Source: Anaeromyxobacter dehalogenans 2CP-1 (GTDB taxonomy: Bacteria; Myxococcota; Myxococcia; Myxococcales; Anaeromyxobacteraceae). From it: a stretch of DNA of 64,000 nt. Where the stretch lies: contig NC_011891.1 in the NCBI RefSeq assembly GCF_000022145.1, positions 1,996,001 to 2,060,000 on the forward strand, given 5' to 3'. The notes beneath the pieces were generated by a model, which saw only the letters and a program-made list of their open reading frames with translations, did not search any database and was not told the origin of the DNA. A program made the position numbers and the translations under genes. Every line of letters begins with the position of its first letter. Within the stretch, counting starts at the first letter, position 1. Below are positions 1-8,424 of the stretch, piece by piece.

Positions 1-95
1 AAGGTGAGCTTGCCGTCGAACTCGACCCCCTTGCCGAGCAGCAGGTCTCCGGCCGGCGCCTGCATGGGGTCGTCGCGCTTCTGGATCATGGCCAT
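1..95 (-). CDS. Bactofilin-like cytoskeletal protein, N-terminus only
   Basis: Only the first 31 codons lie in the window; the rest runs off the left edge. The peptide starts MAMIQKRDDPMQAP and continues with LLLGKGVEFDGKLT, which resembles the entry into the beta-helical DUF583 domain of bactofilins, polymer-forming cell-shape proteins common in myxobacteria. AGGAG at about 105-109 precedes the ATG at 95 with about 10 nt spacing; a second in-frame ATG lies at 89. Only the start of the domain is visible, so the family call rests on a short stretch. Confidence 0.55.
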   Translation of the reverse strand, partial: MAMIQKRDDPMQAPAGDLLLGKGVEFDGKLT

Positions 96-390
96 GGGTG
101 GTGCTCTCCTGACGCGGGCGGTCGGCCGGGTCACCCGGCCGCGCTGTGAGTTAGCCACCCGCCGCCGGCGCGGCCAGCCGCGAACCCCGAAGCAGGCGAG
201 GCCCCGCCCGGCGGCTGGCGCGAGCGCGGGAGTGCGCCGCCGTCCCGTTCGGCTACACTCCCGATACGTCCCGACCCAGAGTCATTTCGCCGGATACAGG
301 ACCCCGGACACCTGCCCCAGAGTCGTTTCGTCTGTCACCGGTCCTGCGCCGGCGGTAGTCGTGCCGGATGGATCATCCGATGGAGGGGGC
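96..390. other. Divergent intergenic region with two repeat copies
   Basis: No gene is seen in these 295 bases between the bactofilin-like gene (leftward) and the small Cys protein (rightward). The region must hold both promoters, but I see no clear -35/-10 pair. Two copies of the dispersed GACCCAGAGTC repeat lie at 270-292 and 313-330. Confidence 0.6.
270..330 (-). repeat. Dispersed TGACTCTGGGTCG-family repeat, two copies
   Basis: On the plus strand the copies read CCGACCCAGAGTCATTTCGC (271-290) and GCCCCAGAGTCGTTTCG (from 314), so both are in reverse orientation relative to the form AAATGACTCTGGGTCGG. The core is a near-palindrome, GACTC-T-GGGTC with one wobble pair. The same unit recurs near 2980, 5780, 5890, 9690-9930 and 41340-41410. 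Confidence 0.8.
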
Positions 391-621
391 TTGAGCTCCT
401 GGAGTTGCCGCTACGAGTTGAAAGGCATCTGCAAGAAGGTCGTGGGCGCGTACTGCCGCCCCGGCATGAAGGGATGCATCCTGGTCGGGAAGGTGAAGTT
501 CCAGGACGGCCAGGTGCCGGCTCCCATATGGCCACCCGGAGCGAAGCCCGGACGGGACCCGGATGAGGCCGCGCCGAGGGAGCCGGGGGACGCGAGCGCT
601 CCCGAGGACGCCGAGCCCTGA
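391..621 (+). CDS. Small cysteine-rich protein
   Basis: 76 residues if the TTG at 391 is the start; GGAGG at 382-386 lies just upstream and codons before 391 do not look coding. The N-terminal half carries four Cys in the order C-x7-C-x7-C-x6-C (CRYELKGIC, AYCRPGMKGC), like small metal-binding proteins seen in other delta-type proteobacteria. The C-terminal half is Pro/Glu/Asp-rich and probably disordered. A zinc or Fe-S ribbon is possible; no function can be assigned. The start is the least certain part. Confidence 0.55.
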   Translation: MSSWSCRYELKGICKKVVGAYCRPGMKGCILVGKVKFQDGQVPAPIWPPGAKPGRDPDEAAPREPGDASAPEDAEP

Positions 622-646
622 GTCGCGGCGCGAGGACCGCGCGCCC

Positions 647-1057
647 TCACGGCGCAGTGCGCGGGGACGCTTCGTTCGGCGGCGGCGCCACCGTTCCGGT
701 GGCGGGCGACACGCCGGCGCGCACCGGCGGAACCTGGCCCGAACCATCCTTCTCGCGGGTCATGCCTCGGACCGACACCGGCACGCACCGCATCCCGCCC
801 CCCGGCGCCTCCTGGCACACCTGCTCCGCCGCCGCGGCCTCGCACATGCCGTTCACCGGGTTGCACACGGTGCCGCCGGTGCAGGTCGCATAGCAGCCGC
901 CGCTGGCGCGCTGGCCTGCAGCGACCCCGAGCGCGAGCGACGTGTTCACGGCTGCGGCCCCGAGCGTGTACGGCGCGGACGAGGAGCACGCCGCGAGGCC
1001 CGCGGCGGCGCTGAGGAGCACGACGAGGCCGATGGCCGGGCGGGAGGCGAGAAGCAT
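647..1057 (-). CDS. Cys-rich lipoprotein, unknown function
   Basis: 136 residues with a classic lipoprotein signal: MLLASRPAIG start, hydrophobic stretch, then the lipobox LAAC giving an N-terminal acylated Cys. The mature part has a compact Cys-rich segment (CYATCTGGTVC, GMCEA, VCQEA, MRCVPV), probably disulfide-bonded, and a Pro/Ala-rich tail. It resembles the many small secreted Cys-rich lipoproteins of myxobacteria. It lies back to back with the methyltransferase gene at 1115. No specific family is recognised. Confidence 0.75.
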   Translation of the reverse strand: MLLASRPAIGLVVLLSAAAGLAACSSSAPYTLGAAAVNTSLALGVAAGQRASGGCYATCTGGTVCNPVNGMCEAAAAEQVCQEAPGGGMRCVPVSVRGMTREKDGSGQVPPVRAGVSPATGTVAPPPNEASPRTAP

Positions 1058-1114
1058 GCGAGAAGCGTAGCGCGTCCCGGCGCGGGGGTGGGATTCGCGT
1101 ATCATCCGCCACCG

Positions 1115-1960
1115 GTGCTCCCCGAGATCCTTCGACATCTGCGCTGCCCCGTCTGCCGGGCACCGCTCACCGCGGTTCCCGGAGCCGTGCGCTGTCCGGC
1201 GGGGCACGCGTTCGATCTCGCGCGCCAGGGCTACGTGAACTTGCTTCGCGGCCGCTCGCCGGGCACCGGCGACGACGCTGACATGGTCGCCGCCCGCGAG
1301 GCGTTCCTCGGCGCGGGACACTTCGCGCCCCTGGGGGCGGCGCTCGCGCGCGCGGCCCAGGCGCACGCCGGCCCCGACGGCATCGTGCTGGAGGTCGGCG
1401 CGGGGACAGGACACCATCTCCGCTCCGTGCTCGAGGCGCTTCCGGATCGCTTCGGACTCGCCCTGGACCTCTCCCGCCACGCCGCGAGGCGGGCCGCGCG
1501 GGCACACCCGCGCCTGGGCGCCGTGGTCGCCGACGCCTGGGAGCCGCTGCCGATCGCGGATGCGTGCGCGGCGCTGGTCCTCGACGTCTTCGCGCCCAGG
1601 AACGTCGCGGAGTTCCGGCGCGTTCTCGCGCCGGGCGGAGCGCTGCTCCTCGTCACCCCCGCGCCCGCGCACCTCGCCGAACTGCGTAAGCCGCTCGGGC
1701 TGCTCGAGGTCGACCCCGACAAGGCGCGCCGGGTGTCGGAGGCGCTGGAGGGCCGCTTCGCACTCGCGGCCTCGGAGTCGCTCGAGTGGACCCTCTCCCT
1801 CCCGCGGACCGACGTCCTCGCCGCGGCTCGGATGGGCCCGTCCGCCCACCACACCGCCCTCGACGTCCTCGCTGCGCGCGTTGCCGGGCTCGACGAACCG
1901 GTGCGTGTGTCCGCCGCGGTCCAGGTGCAGGTGTACCGGCCGGCGGCGAGCGCGGCGTGA
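1115..1960 (+). CDS. rlmA: 23S rRNA guanine-N1 methyltransferase, RlmA family
   Basis: 281 residues from a GTG start. The N-terminus has the family's zinc site (Cys11, Cys14, Cys27, His31) followed by FDLARQGYVNLL, the signature linking the finger to the SAM domain. The class I SAM motif EVGAGTG is at 93-99. Members methylate G745 or G748 of 23S rRNA (helix 35) in the cytoplasm; some confer tylosin-type resistance. Which position this one modifies cannot be told. The start is fixed by the beginning of homology: the zinc site is only 10 residues in, and no better start lies closer. Confidence 0.85.
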   Translation: MLPEILRHLRCPVCRAPLTAVPGAVRCPAGHAFDLARQGYVNLLRGRSPGTGDDADMVAAREAFLGAGHFAPLGAALARAAQAHAGPDGIVLEVGAGTGHHLRSVLEALPDRFGLALDLSRHAARRAARAHPRLGAVVADAWEPLPIADACAALVLDVFAPRNVAEFRRVLAPGGALLLVTPAPAHLAELRKPLGLLEVDPDKARRVSEALEGRFALAASESLEWTLSLPRTDVLAAARMGPSAHHTALDVLAARVAGLDEPVRVSAAVQVQVYRPAASAA

Positions 1961-1993
1961 CGGCTGCGATGACGGCCACCGCGCCTCGACGCC

Positions 1994-2881
1994 CTACGAA
2001 GGGGCCTCGCAGCGCACGCCGTGCAGGACGCGGAGCAGGTACGTGCCCGCCGGGAAGAGCGCGTCGCGTACCCCGGCGCTGAAGCGCGCTCGGGCTTCGC
2101 GGTAGGCACTCTGAAACGACCGCAAGCGCGCGAGCGCCTCCATCCTTTTCCACCGATCTCGCGCGGCGACCCGCGGGCTCAAGTTGCGGCGCGGCTCGTG
2201 GGTCCTGGGGGAGGAGGTCGGGTCCTGCGCGAGCACGCGCCGGACGCCGAGGAAGCCGCGCCCGCTGGACGAGACCGCCGCGCGCGCCTTCTCCTCGGAT
2301 ACCGCGAGCTCCGCCTCGACGCGTGTGCGGTACTCGTCCGCGGTGAACCCAGGCGGTGGCGTCAGCGTGAGCTGAGCGGACTCCGGCAAAGGGCCGTGCG
2401 CGCGGAAGAACGCGGGCCGCTCGAAGACGAGCGGCGTCCCGATGTGCTTCGGCCCCAGCCACAGGCCCGGCCACTCACGCCCCGAAGGCACGAGCCCCGC
2501 CTTGACCGGGTTGGCGAGCGCGTACGCCGTCTCGGCCACGACGCTCTCGGCGGTCTCGAGCTGGACGGCGCTGTAGCTGGAAGGCGCCCACAGCGACTCC
2601 CACCGCCCCAGCGACGCGTTGAGTGCGCGAGCGACGAGTGACCACAGGTACTGCGAGAACTCGGGGAGGCGTGCTTCGGGATCGGTGAGCACGAGGTGCA
2701 CGTGGCTCGACATGACGATGCACGCGTGGATGAGGACACCCGTTCGTGCCGCGGCGACCGCGAGCACGTAGCCGAACAGGGCGGTGGACTCGGGTGACGG
2801 GCGGAGCAGGAACTGGCGCTGCGTGCAGCGGCGCGTCACGAAGTACGTCTTCCCGGGGCAGATCTGGCGGGGCGCGGTCAT
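1994..2881 (-). CDS. REP-associated (RAYT-type) Y1 transposase
   Basis: 295 residues. The HUH motif HVHLVL is at 60-65 and the YxxxNPxxA segment carrying the likely nucleophile (Tyr120, AYALANPVKAGLV) follows at about 120-131. This is the layout of single-copy IS200/IS605-related Y1 transposases that mobilise REP palindromes. ATG 2881 is chosen because the family's conserved start (PRQICPGKTYFVTRR) follows at once. The Arg-rich C-terminal extension is longer than in short members. It is a lone gene with no IS ends seen; a copy of the window's dispersed repeat lies about 100 bp upstream, making that repeat a candidate substrate. Confidence 0.85.
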   Translation of the reverse strand: MTAPRQICPGKTYFVTRRCTQRQFLLRPSPESTALFGYVLAVAAARTGVLIHACIVMSSHVHLVLTDPEARLPEFSQYLWSLVARALNASLGRWESLWAPSSYSAVQLETAESVVAETAYALANPVKAGLVPSGREWPGLWLGPKHIGTPLVFERPAFFRAHGPLPESAQLTLTPPPGFTADEYRTRVEAELAVSEEKARAAVSSSGRGFLGVRRVLAQDPTSSPRTHEPRRNLSPRVAARDRWKRMEALARLRSFQSAYREARARFSAGVRDALFPAGTYLLRVLHGVRCEAPS

Positions 2882-2977
2882 GGTGGGTCGCCCATGGCAC
2901 CGGGCGTGCCACGTCCAAGCCACGTCCTGACGCGCCTTTCGGCGCGGTGAACGGTCCGCGCGACGGACCTGCGTCCG

Positions 2978-3002
2978 AGAAAAACTACTCTGGGTCGGGA
3001 GG
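2978..3002 (+). repeat. Dispersed repeat copy at the RAYT 5' side
   Basis: AAAAACTACTCTGGGTCGGG is a one-base variant of the dispersed repeat. It overlaps the 3' end of the DUF4032 gene: read on the minus strand it encodes the last residues Asp-Pro-Glu and the TAG stop. Confidence 0.75.
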
Positions 3003-4217
3003 AGGAGGAGAAGGAGGGCGAGCCGCGGGCGGCGGGAAGCGCCGCAGCCAATCCTCCAGGGCGGCGTCGAAGCCGACGTCGCGGCGGGCGCGCTCGGACA
3101 GGTACCACTTGTGCTCCAGCAGCTGGCAGTACAGCTCAGCGGGATCGCTGCCGGGGCGCGGTGCGAGCTTGCGGATCGCCGGCAGCCAGCGCTCGTTGAG
3201 CCAGCGGTACGCGGCGACCGCGAGCGCGACGCTCCGGTTCTCGCGCCGCACCAGCGTGGCGCGCAGCTCCTGGATCTCGTTCACCATCAGCGCGGCTTGC
3301 CGGTCCTCCGCCACGAGCCCGGTGAGCGCGTGCAGGAGGTCGCGGTGGTAATCGCGGTCGGTCACCACCGCCCGCATTCGGAGGCGGCTGCCGTCGCCGG
3401 TCGGCTCCAGCTTCACCTCTCCCACGGTGAACCCCAGCGCATTGAGCGAACGGATGCGCTCGTGGATGCGCCAGCTCTCGCCGGCGGAGATGAGCTCCTC
3501 GCGCGTGATCTCGCCCCACAGCTGCTCGTAGCGAGCGCGCAGCGCGGCGCCGGTCTCGTACAGCCAGGGCGGCGGAGCCACCCCCAGCATGGCGGCGACG
3601 TCGAGGAGGTCGCCGGTGACGTTCTCCTCCAGGATCTCGATGTCGTGCCGCCGCTGGCCGTCGGAGAGGGGGTCGTGCATCTCCGCCGTCTCGGCATCGA
3701 CGAGGTACGCGCGCAGCTCGCCCGCGTCCCTGCGGAACAGCGTGTTCGAGAGCGAGCAGTCGCCCCAGTAGAAGCCGCCGAGGTGGAGCCGCACCAGCAG
3801 CCCGGCGATCGCGTCGAGCAGGCGCGCCCGGTACGTTTCCAGGCCGGCGTTCTCGAACAGGGTGCGAAAGGGCAACGACCGGTCGAGGAACCGCGTGATG
3901 AGCACGCTCGCGTCGCCCTCGCCGGTGCGAACGTGGGCGTGTCCCGCGGCGACGACCGCCGGGAGCTCGCGGTCCTCGAGCCAGCGCAGCGCGCCGTACT
4001 CCCGCTCGCCCAGCGCCGGCGGCAGCTCCTTCACGACGTACAGCGCCCGATCGTACTGGAGGAACAGCACGTCGTGCCGCGAGACGCCGCGCGTCACCTC
4101 CACGATGCGCGCGCAGCGCTCGCCCCAGCGGGAGAGCGGGAGATCCCATGGCAGGTCGAGGAAGTCCGGGTGGCCGGGCCGGACCTGCAGGCCGACGAGC
4201 CCGGGACCCGCGGTCAT
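2985..4217 (-). CDS. DUF4032 kinase-like protein
   Basis: 410 residues. The fold of lipopolysaccharide/protein-kinase-like enzymes is visible: a candidate ATP-binding Lys63 (ALYVVKELPP), a catalytic loop FYWGDCSLSNTLF with Asp153 and Asn158, and an acidic metal-binding residue in YLVDAET (Asp174). The rest matches DUF4032 proteins of unknown substrate. The ATG at 4217 overlaps the panE stop by 4 bp, so the two are translationally coupled. The C-terminus is a Pro-rich tail whose last codons lie in a dispersed repeat, suggesting the end was remodelled. Kinase activity is inferred only. Confidence 0.75.
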   Translation of the reverse strand: MTAGPGLVGLQVRPGHPDFLDLPWDLPLSRWGERCARIVEVTRGVSRHDVLFLQYDRALYVVKELPPALGEREYGALRWLEDRELPAVVAAGHAHVRTGEGDASVLITRFLDRSLPFRTLFENAGLETYRARLLDAIAGLLVRLHLGGFYWGDCSLSNTLFRRDAGELRAYLVDAETAEMHDPLSDGQRRHDIEILEENVTGDLLDVAAMLGVAPPPWLYETGAALRARYEQLWGEITREELISAGESWRIHERIRSLNALGFTVGEVKLEPTGDGSRLRMRAVVTDRDYHRDLLHALTGLVAEDRQAALMVNEIQELRATLVRRENRSVALAVAAYRWLNERWLPAIRKLAPRPGSDPAELYCQLLEHKWYLSERARRDVGFDAALEDWLRRFPPPAARPPSPPPPDPE

Positions 4218-5152
4218 GCGACGCCCCCGGCCCCGCGCGCGGCCGCGATCGCGTCGAGCGCCGCGATGGCCTGGCCCAGGAATGCGTTCGTGGGGGTCGC
4301 GACCGCGTGCCGGCGGCCGAGCTCGACCACCGCACCCGCGAAGATCTCCACCTCCGTCTTCCGGCCCGCCTCCACGTCCTGCAGCATCGACGTCTTCCCC
4401 GCGGGCGCGAGCCCGGCAATGACCGGGAAGATCCGCTCCACGTCCTCGGCCACCAGCCCCACGCCCTCGTGCCGCGAGACCGCGACCACCTCGAGCGCCG
4501 CCCGGCGGGCGAGCGCGCGGACCTCCTCGAGCATGAACGCGCCGTAGGGCGCGCGCAGCAGCGCCGAGACCTGGTTCACGCCCACGTTCAGCATGAACTT
4601 CCACCACTGCTCGCGCCGGATGTCCGCGGCGACCTGGCACGGGATGCCGGCCCGGTCGAGGAGGTGCTTCACCGTGAGGACGCGCGGGTCGGCCGGGTCG
4701 TTCGAGGGCGCGCCGAACACCAGCCGGCCGATGTTCTGGTAGCGGACGTGCGTCCCCTCGCGCACCACGTCGTTGCCGACGAGGAACGCCGGGAGCACCT
4801 TGTCGGCGCCGTACGCCTCGGCGAGCGTCGCCTCGCTGGAGATCCCGTTCAGCAGCGACATGACGACCGTGCGCGGACCGACCGCGCGGCGGGCATCCTC
4901 GACCGCGGCCGTGAGGTCGCCGTGCTTCACGCCGACGAGGAGGAGATCCGCCGGGGTCAGCGCCGACGGCGCGGCCACGCGCGGCGAGAACCGTCGGCCG
5001 TTGACGGTGAGCCCCTCGCGCTCCAGGCGCTCGCGGCGCGCGCCGTCCGCCACCACCGTCACGCACGCTGGATCCATGGCGTGCAGCCGCTCGACCGCGG
5101 CCGCGCCCACCGCCCCCACGCCGCACACCACCACGCTCTCGATGCTCCGCAT
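4214..5152 (-). CDS. panE: 2-dehydropantoate 2-reductase family (ketopantoate reductase)
   Basis: 312 residues. The Rossmann motif GVGAVG is at 11-16, followed by LVGVKHGDL and, in the C-terminal helical domain, WWKFMLNVGVNQVSALL, the region holding the catalytic Lys/Asn. The reaction is NADPH reduction of ketopantoate to pantoate in coenzyme A synthesis, in the cytosol. Family members with other ketoacid substrates exist, and the neighbour (DUF4032) is not a pantothenate gene, so the exact substrate is not proven. It is the first gene of a two-gene operon with 2985-4217. Confidence 0.8.
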   Translation of the reverse strand: MRSIESVVVCGVGAVGAAAVERLHAMDPACVTVVADGARRERLEREGLTVNGRRFSPRVAAPSALTPADLLLVGVKHGDLTAAVEDARRAVGPRTVVMSLLNGISSEATLAEAYGADKVLPAFLVGNDVVREGTHVRYQNIGRLVFGAPSNDPADPRVLTVKHLLDRAGIPCQVAADIRREQWWKFMLNVGVNQVSALLRAPYGAFMLEEVRALARRAALEVVAVSRHEGVGLVAEDVERIFPVIAGLAPAGKTSMLQDVEAGRKTEVEIFAGAVVELGRRHAVATPTNAFLGQAIAALDAIAAARGAGGVA

Positions 5153-5242
5153 GCGTGCATCGTAACCGCGGAGCGCGGCCCGCGCGGCGCAACCCGCACG
5201 GAAGCGCAGCACCTCGCCGCCTCCCGCGGTATCCAACCCGGC

Positions 5243-5698
5243 ATGCGCCACGACGAGATCACCGAGTACCTGCACGCGCACATCCCGATCACGCAGGCGC
5301 TGGGCGCGCGGGTGGAGGCGTGGGATGGCGGCGCCATCCGGCTCTCGGCGCCGCTCGTGCCCAACCTGAACCATCGCGGCACCGCGTTCGGCGGCAGCCT
5401 CTCGGCGCTCGCCATCCTCGCAGGGTGGGCCGTCCTGCACCTCGCGTTGCGCGAGCACGGCCTCGAGGTGCGGCTCGTGATCCAGCGGAGCGCACTCGAC
5501 TTCCTGGAGCCGATCGAGGGCGACTTCACCGCTTCTGCGCGGCTTCCGCCCCCGGCGCAGTGGGACCGCTTCCTCGCCACGCTCGCCCGCCACTCCCGTG
5601 CCCGTATCACCGTCGAGGGCGAGGTGGCCAGCGGCGGCCGCGCCGGCGGCCGCCACGAGGGCGTCTACGTCGCGTTGCGGGGGTCCGACCGGGGCTAG
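5243..5698 (+). CDS. Hotdog-fold thioesterase, YiiD C-terminal type
   Basis: 151 residues, single hotdog domain. The motif LNHRGTAFGGSLSALAILAGW matches the helix and active-site loop of the YiiD C-terminal thioesterase family (its Asn-His/GTAFGG pattern). The N-terminus IPITQALGARVEAWD is typical. It probably hydrolyses an acyl-CoA-type thioester; the substrate is unknown. It diverges from panE with a 90-bp gap and is convergent with the ABC-F gene. Confidence 0.75.
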   Translation: MRHDEITEYLHAHIPITQALGARVEAWDGGAIRLSAPLVPNLNHRGTAFGGSLSALAILAGWAVLHLALREHGLEVRLVIQRSALDFLEPIEGDFTASARLPPPAQWDRFLATLARHSRARITVEGEVASGGRAGGRHEGVYVALRGSDRG

Positions 5699-5754
5699 TC
5701 GCCGGTGGCGGCCCCCGACCCTCCCGGCCGGCCCCGGCCCCGACCCGGCCCCGG

Positions 5755-5906
5755 CCCCGACCCACAGTCATCGTCGTCCTGACCCAGAGTCGTTTATCCG
5801 CCCCGATGGCGTGGCGAACGTTTCGCGCGTCGTGAACCCATCCCGAGTGGTTTCGAGCGCTTCCAGCGCGAGCGCCGGACCCGGCAAATGACTCTGGGTT
5901 CGGGGC
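5755..5906. repeat. Inverted pair of dispersed repeats
   Basis: Reverse copies at 5757-5775 (degenerate, CCGACCCACAGTCATCG) and 5779-5797 (CTGACCCAGAGTCGTTTATC) face a forward copy at 5884-5905 (CAAATGACTCTGGGTTCGGG). The pair encloses about 90 bp between two convergent genes, an arrangement like a BIME of REP sequences. Confidence 0.75.
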
Positions 5907-5914
5907 AGGGCGGG

Positions 5915-7561
5915 CTAGGCTCGCGCGGCGCGGCCGGGGGCGGCCCGCAGGCCGGGGGCCTCGCGGCCGGTCCGGGCGACGTACTCGGTGTACCCGCCCC
6001 CGTACGGGACGGGCCCATCGGGCCCGAGCTCGAGGACGCGGTTCGAGAGGGACGCCAGGAACCGGCGGTCGTGCGAGACGAACAGGAGCGTTCCCTCGTA
6101 GCCGGCGAGCGCCCGCACGAGCATCTCGCGGGTGGCGGCGTCGAGGTGGTTCGTGGGCTCGTCGAGCACGAGGAAGTTGGGCGGGTCGTAGAGCAGCGTC
6201 GCGAGCACGAGGCGCGCCTTCTCGCCGCCGGAGAGCACCTTGCAGCGCTTGTCGATCTCGTCGCCGGAGAACCCGAAGCAGCCGGCCAGCGTCCGGAGCG
6301 ATCCGACCGACGCGCGCGGGAACGCGCGCTGCAGCGCGTCCCACACCGTCTCCTCGGCGCGCAGCAGCTCCATGGCGTGCTGCGCGAAGTACCCCATCTT
6401 CACGCTGCCGCCGACGGTCACCGACCCGGCGTCGGGCGTGGACTCCCCGGCCACCATCCGCAGCAGCGTGGACTTGCCGGCGCCGTTCGCGCCCAGCACG
6501 CACCAGCGCTCGCCGCGGCGGACGAGGAAGTCGAGGCCGCCATACACGGTGCGCTCGCCGTACCGCTTCACCACGCCCGCCAGCTTCGCCACGTCCTCGC
6601 CGGACCGCGGCGGCGGCCGGAACTCGAAGTCGACGGTGCGCCTCACCTTGGGCGGCTCGACCTTCTCGATCTTGTCGAGCTTCTTCACCCGCGACTGCAC
6701 CTGCGCCGCGTGGGAGGCGCGCGCCTTGAACCGCTCGATGAACGCGAGCTCCTTCTTCAGCATCGCCTGCTGCCGGTCGAACGCGGCCTGCTGGTGCTGG
6801 TCGGCGACGGCCCGCTCCCGCTCGTACAGGTCGTAGTCGCCGGAGTAGGTGGTGAGCGTGCCGGCGTCGATCTCGATGATCTTCCCGACCACGCGGTTCA
6901 TGAACTCGCGGTCGTGCGAGGTCATGAGGATGGCGCCCTCGTAGCCGCGCAGGAACTCCTCCAGCCAGATGATCGACTCGAGGTCGAGGTGGTTGGAGGG
7001 CTCGTCGAGGAGCATGGCGTCGGGCCGCATGAGCAGGATGCGCGCCAGCGCCACGCGCATCTTCCACCCGCCGGAGAGCGCGCCGACGTCGCCGTCCATC
7101 ATCTCCTGCGTGAAGCCGAGGCCGGCCAGGATCTCCCGCGCCCGGGCCTCGAGCGCGTACCCGCCCAGCTCGTCGAAGCGCGCCTGCACGTGGCCGAAGC
7201 GCTCGACCAGCGCCTCCAGCTCGTCCGCGCGCTCCGGATCCGCGAGCGCCTGCTCGAGCCCGTGCAGCTCGGCGGCCACCTCCGACACGGGGCCGGCGCC
7301 GTCCATGGTCTCGGCGAGCGCGGTCCGGCCGGACATCTCGCCGACGTCCTGCGAGAAGTGACCCACGGTCACTCCGCGGTCGATGGAGACCTGGCCCTCG
7401 TCCGGCGCCTCCTCGCGCGTGATCAGGCGGAACAGGGTGGACTTGCCCGCGCCGTTCGGGCCGACGAGGCCGACCTTCTCGCCGCGGTGGACGACGGCGG
7501 AGGCCTCCACGAACAGGAGCTGGTTGCCGTGCTGCTTGGAGATGGCGTCGAGGCGGATCAC
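5915..7561 (-). CDS. ABC-F family ATPase (ribosome-associated)
   Basis: 548 residues, two ABC domains and no membrane segment. Walker A motifs are GPNGAGKST (34-42) and GANGAGKST in the second half; signatures LSGGWKMRVALAR and LSGGEKARLVLA, Walker B LLDEPSNHLD and LVLDEPTNHLD. The inter-domain linker (QSRVKKLDKIEKVE) is the charged helical segment of ABC-F translation factors. These proteins bind the ribosomal E site and relieve stalled or difficult translation. The exact subgroup (Uup/EttA/YheS-like) is not resolved. GTG start at 7561. Confidence 0.85.
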   Translation of the reverse strand: MIRLDAISKQHGNQLLFVEASAVVHRGEKVGLVGPNGAGKSTLFRLITREEAPDEGQVSIDRGVTVGHFSQDVGEMSGRTALAETMDGAGPVSEVAAELHGLEQALADPERADELEALVERFGHVQARFDELGGYALEARAREILAGLGFTQEMMDGDVGALSGGWKMRVALARILLMRPDAMLLDEPSNHLDLESIIWLEEFLRGYEGAILMTSHDREFMNRVVGKIIEIDAGTLTTYSGDYDLYERERAVADQHQQAAFDRQQAMLKKELAFIERFKARASHAAQVQSRVKKLDKIEKVEPPKVRRTVDFEFRPPPRSGEDVAKLAGVVKRYGERTVYGGLDFLVRRGERWCVLGANGAGKSTLLRMVAGESTPDAGSVTVGGSVKMGYFAQHAMELLRAEETVWDALQRAFPRASVGSLRTLAGCFGFSGDEIDKRCKVLSGGEKARLVLATLLYDPPNFLVLDEPTNHLDAATREMLVRALAGYEGTLLFVSHDRRFLASLSNRVLELGPDGPVPYGGGYTEYVARTGREAPGLRAAPGRAARA

Positions 7562-7644
7562 GAGGGGCGCGTTCTCGCACGCCCAACGCCCCGGTTCAAG
7601 CCGGCACGTCGACGGCGCCCGGGCCCTGCGCTACGGTGCCGGCC

Positions 7645-8424
7645 ATGAGGACGGTGGTCGCGACCCGCTACGTCACCCCCTTGCGCGAGGGCGGCTCCCT
7701 GCCGGCCATCGTGGAGGGCGACGACGACGGCCTGTACGTCGTGAAGTTCCGCGGGGCGGGGCAGGGGCCGAAGGCGCTGGTGGCCGAGGTGGTCGCGGGC
7801 GCGCTGGCACAGGCGGCCGGGCTGCGCGTGCCGGAGCGCGTGCGCGTGCTGATCGACCCGGCGCTCGGCCGCAACGAGCCGGATGGCGAGATCCGCGACC
7901 TGCTCAAGGCGAGCGCGGGCGAGAACCTGGGCCTCGACTACCTGCCCGGTAGCCTGACGTTCGACCCGGTGGCCGATCCGCCGCCGTCGCCCGCGGAGGC
8001 GTCGGAGGTGGTGTGGTTCGACGCGCTGGTGACGAACGTGGATCGCACCGTGCGCAACCCGAACCTGCTCCGCTGGCACCGCCGGCTGTGGCTCATCGAC
8101 CACGGCGCGGCGCTCTACTTCCACCACGACTGGGACCGCGCCGCCGATCCGGCGCGCGCGCCGTTCCCGATGGTCGGCCAGCACGTGCTCCTGCCGTTCG
8201 CGGGCGAGCTGGCCGCCGCGGGCGAGCGGCTCGCGCCGCGGCTCGCGGGCGGCGCCATCGCCGGCGCGCTGGAGGAGGCGCCGGACGCCTGGCTCGTGGG
8301 CGACCCGCGCTTCGCGACGCCGGCCGCGCACCGGGCCGCGTACGTCGATCACCTGTCGCGCCGGCTGGCCGCGGCGCCCGCGTTCGTCGAGGAGGCCGAG
8401 CGTGCCCGCGCGAAGCTCGTTTGA
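7645..8424 (+). CDS. HipA-like kinase
   Basis: 259 residues from ATG 7645. HipA-like features: nucleotide-binding Lys in DGLYVVKFRGAGQG, catalytic loop FDALVTNVDRTVRNPNLL (Asp and Asn), and a metal-binding motif LIDHGAALYF. It lacks the N-terminal domain and the length (about 440) of true HipA toxins, so it belongs to the short HipA-like group that is usually paired with a DUF3037 gene. The next gene overlaps it by 23 bp. No HipB-type antitoxin is nearby; a toxin role is not shown. Confidence 0.8.
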   Translation: MRTVVATRYVTPLREGGSLPAIVEGDDDGLYVVKFRGAGQGPKALVAEVVAGALAQAAGLRVPERVRVLIDPALGRNEPDGEIRDLLKASAGENLGLDYLPGSLTFDPVADPPPSPAEASEVVWFDALVTNVDRTVRNPNLLRWHRRLWLIDHGAALYFHHDWDRAADPARAPFPMVGQHVLLPFAGELAAAGERLAPRLAGGAIAGALEEAPDAWLVGDPRFATPAAHRAAYVDHLSRRLAAAPAFVEEAERARAKLV

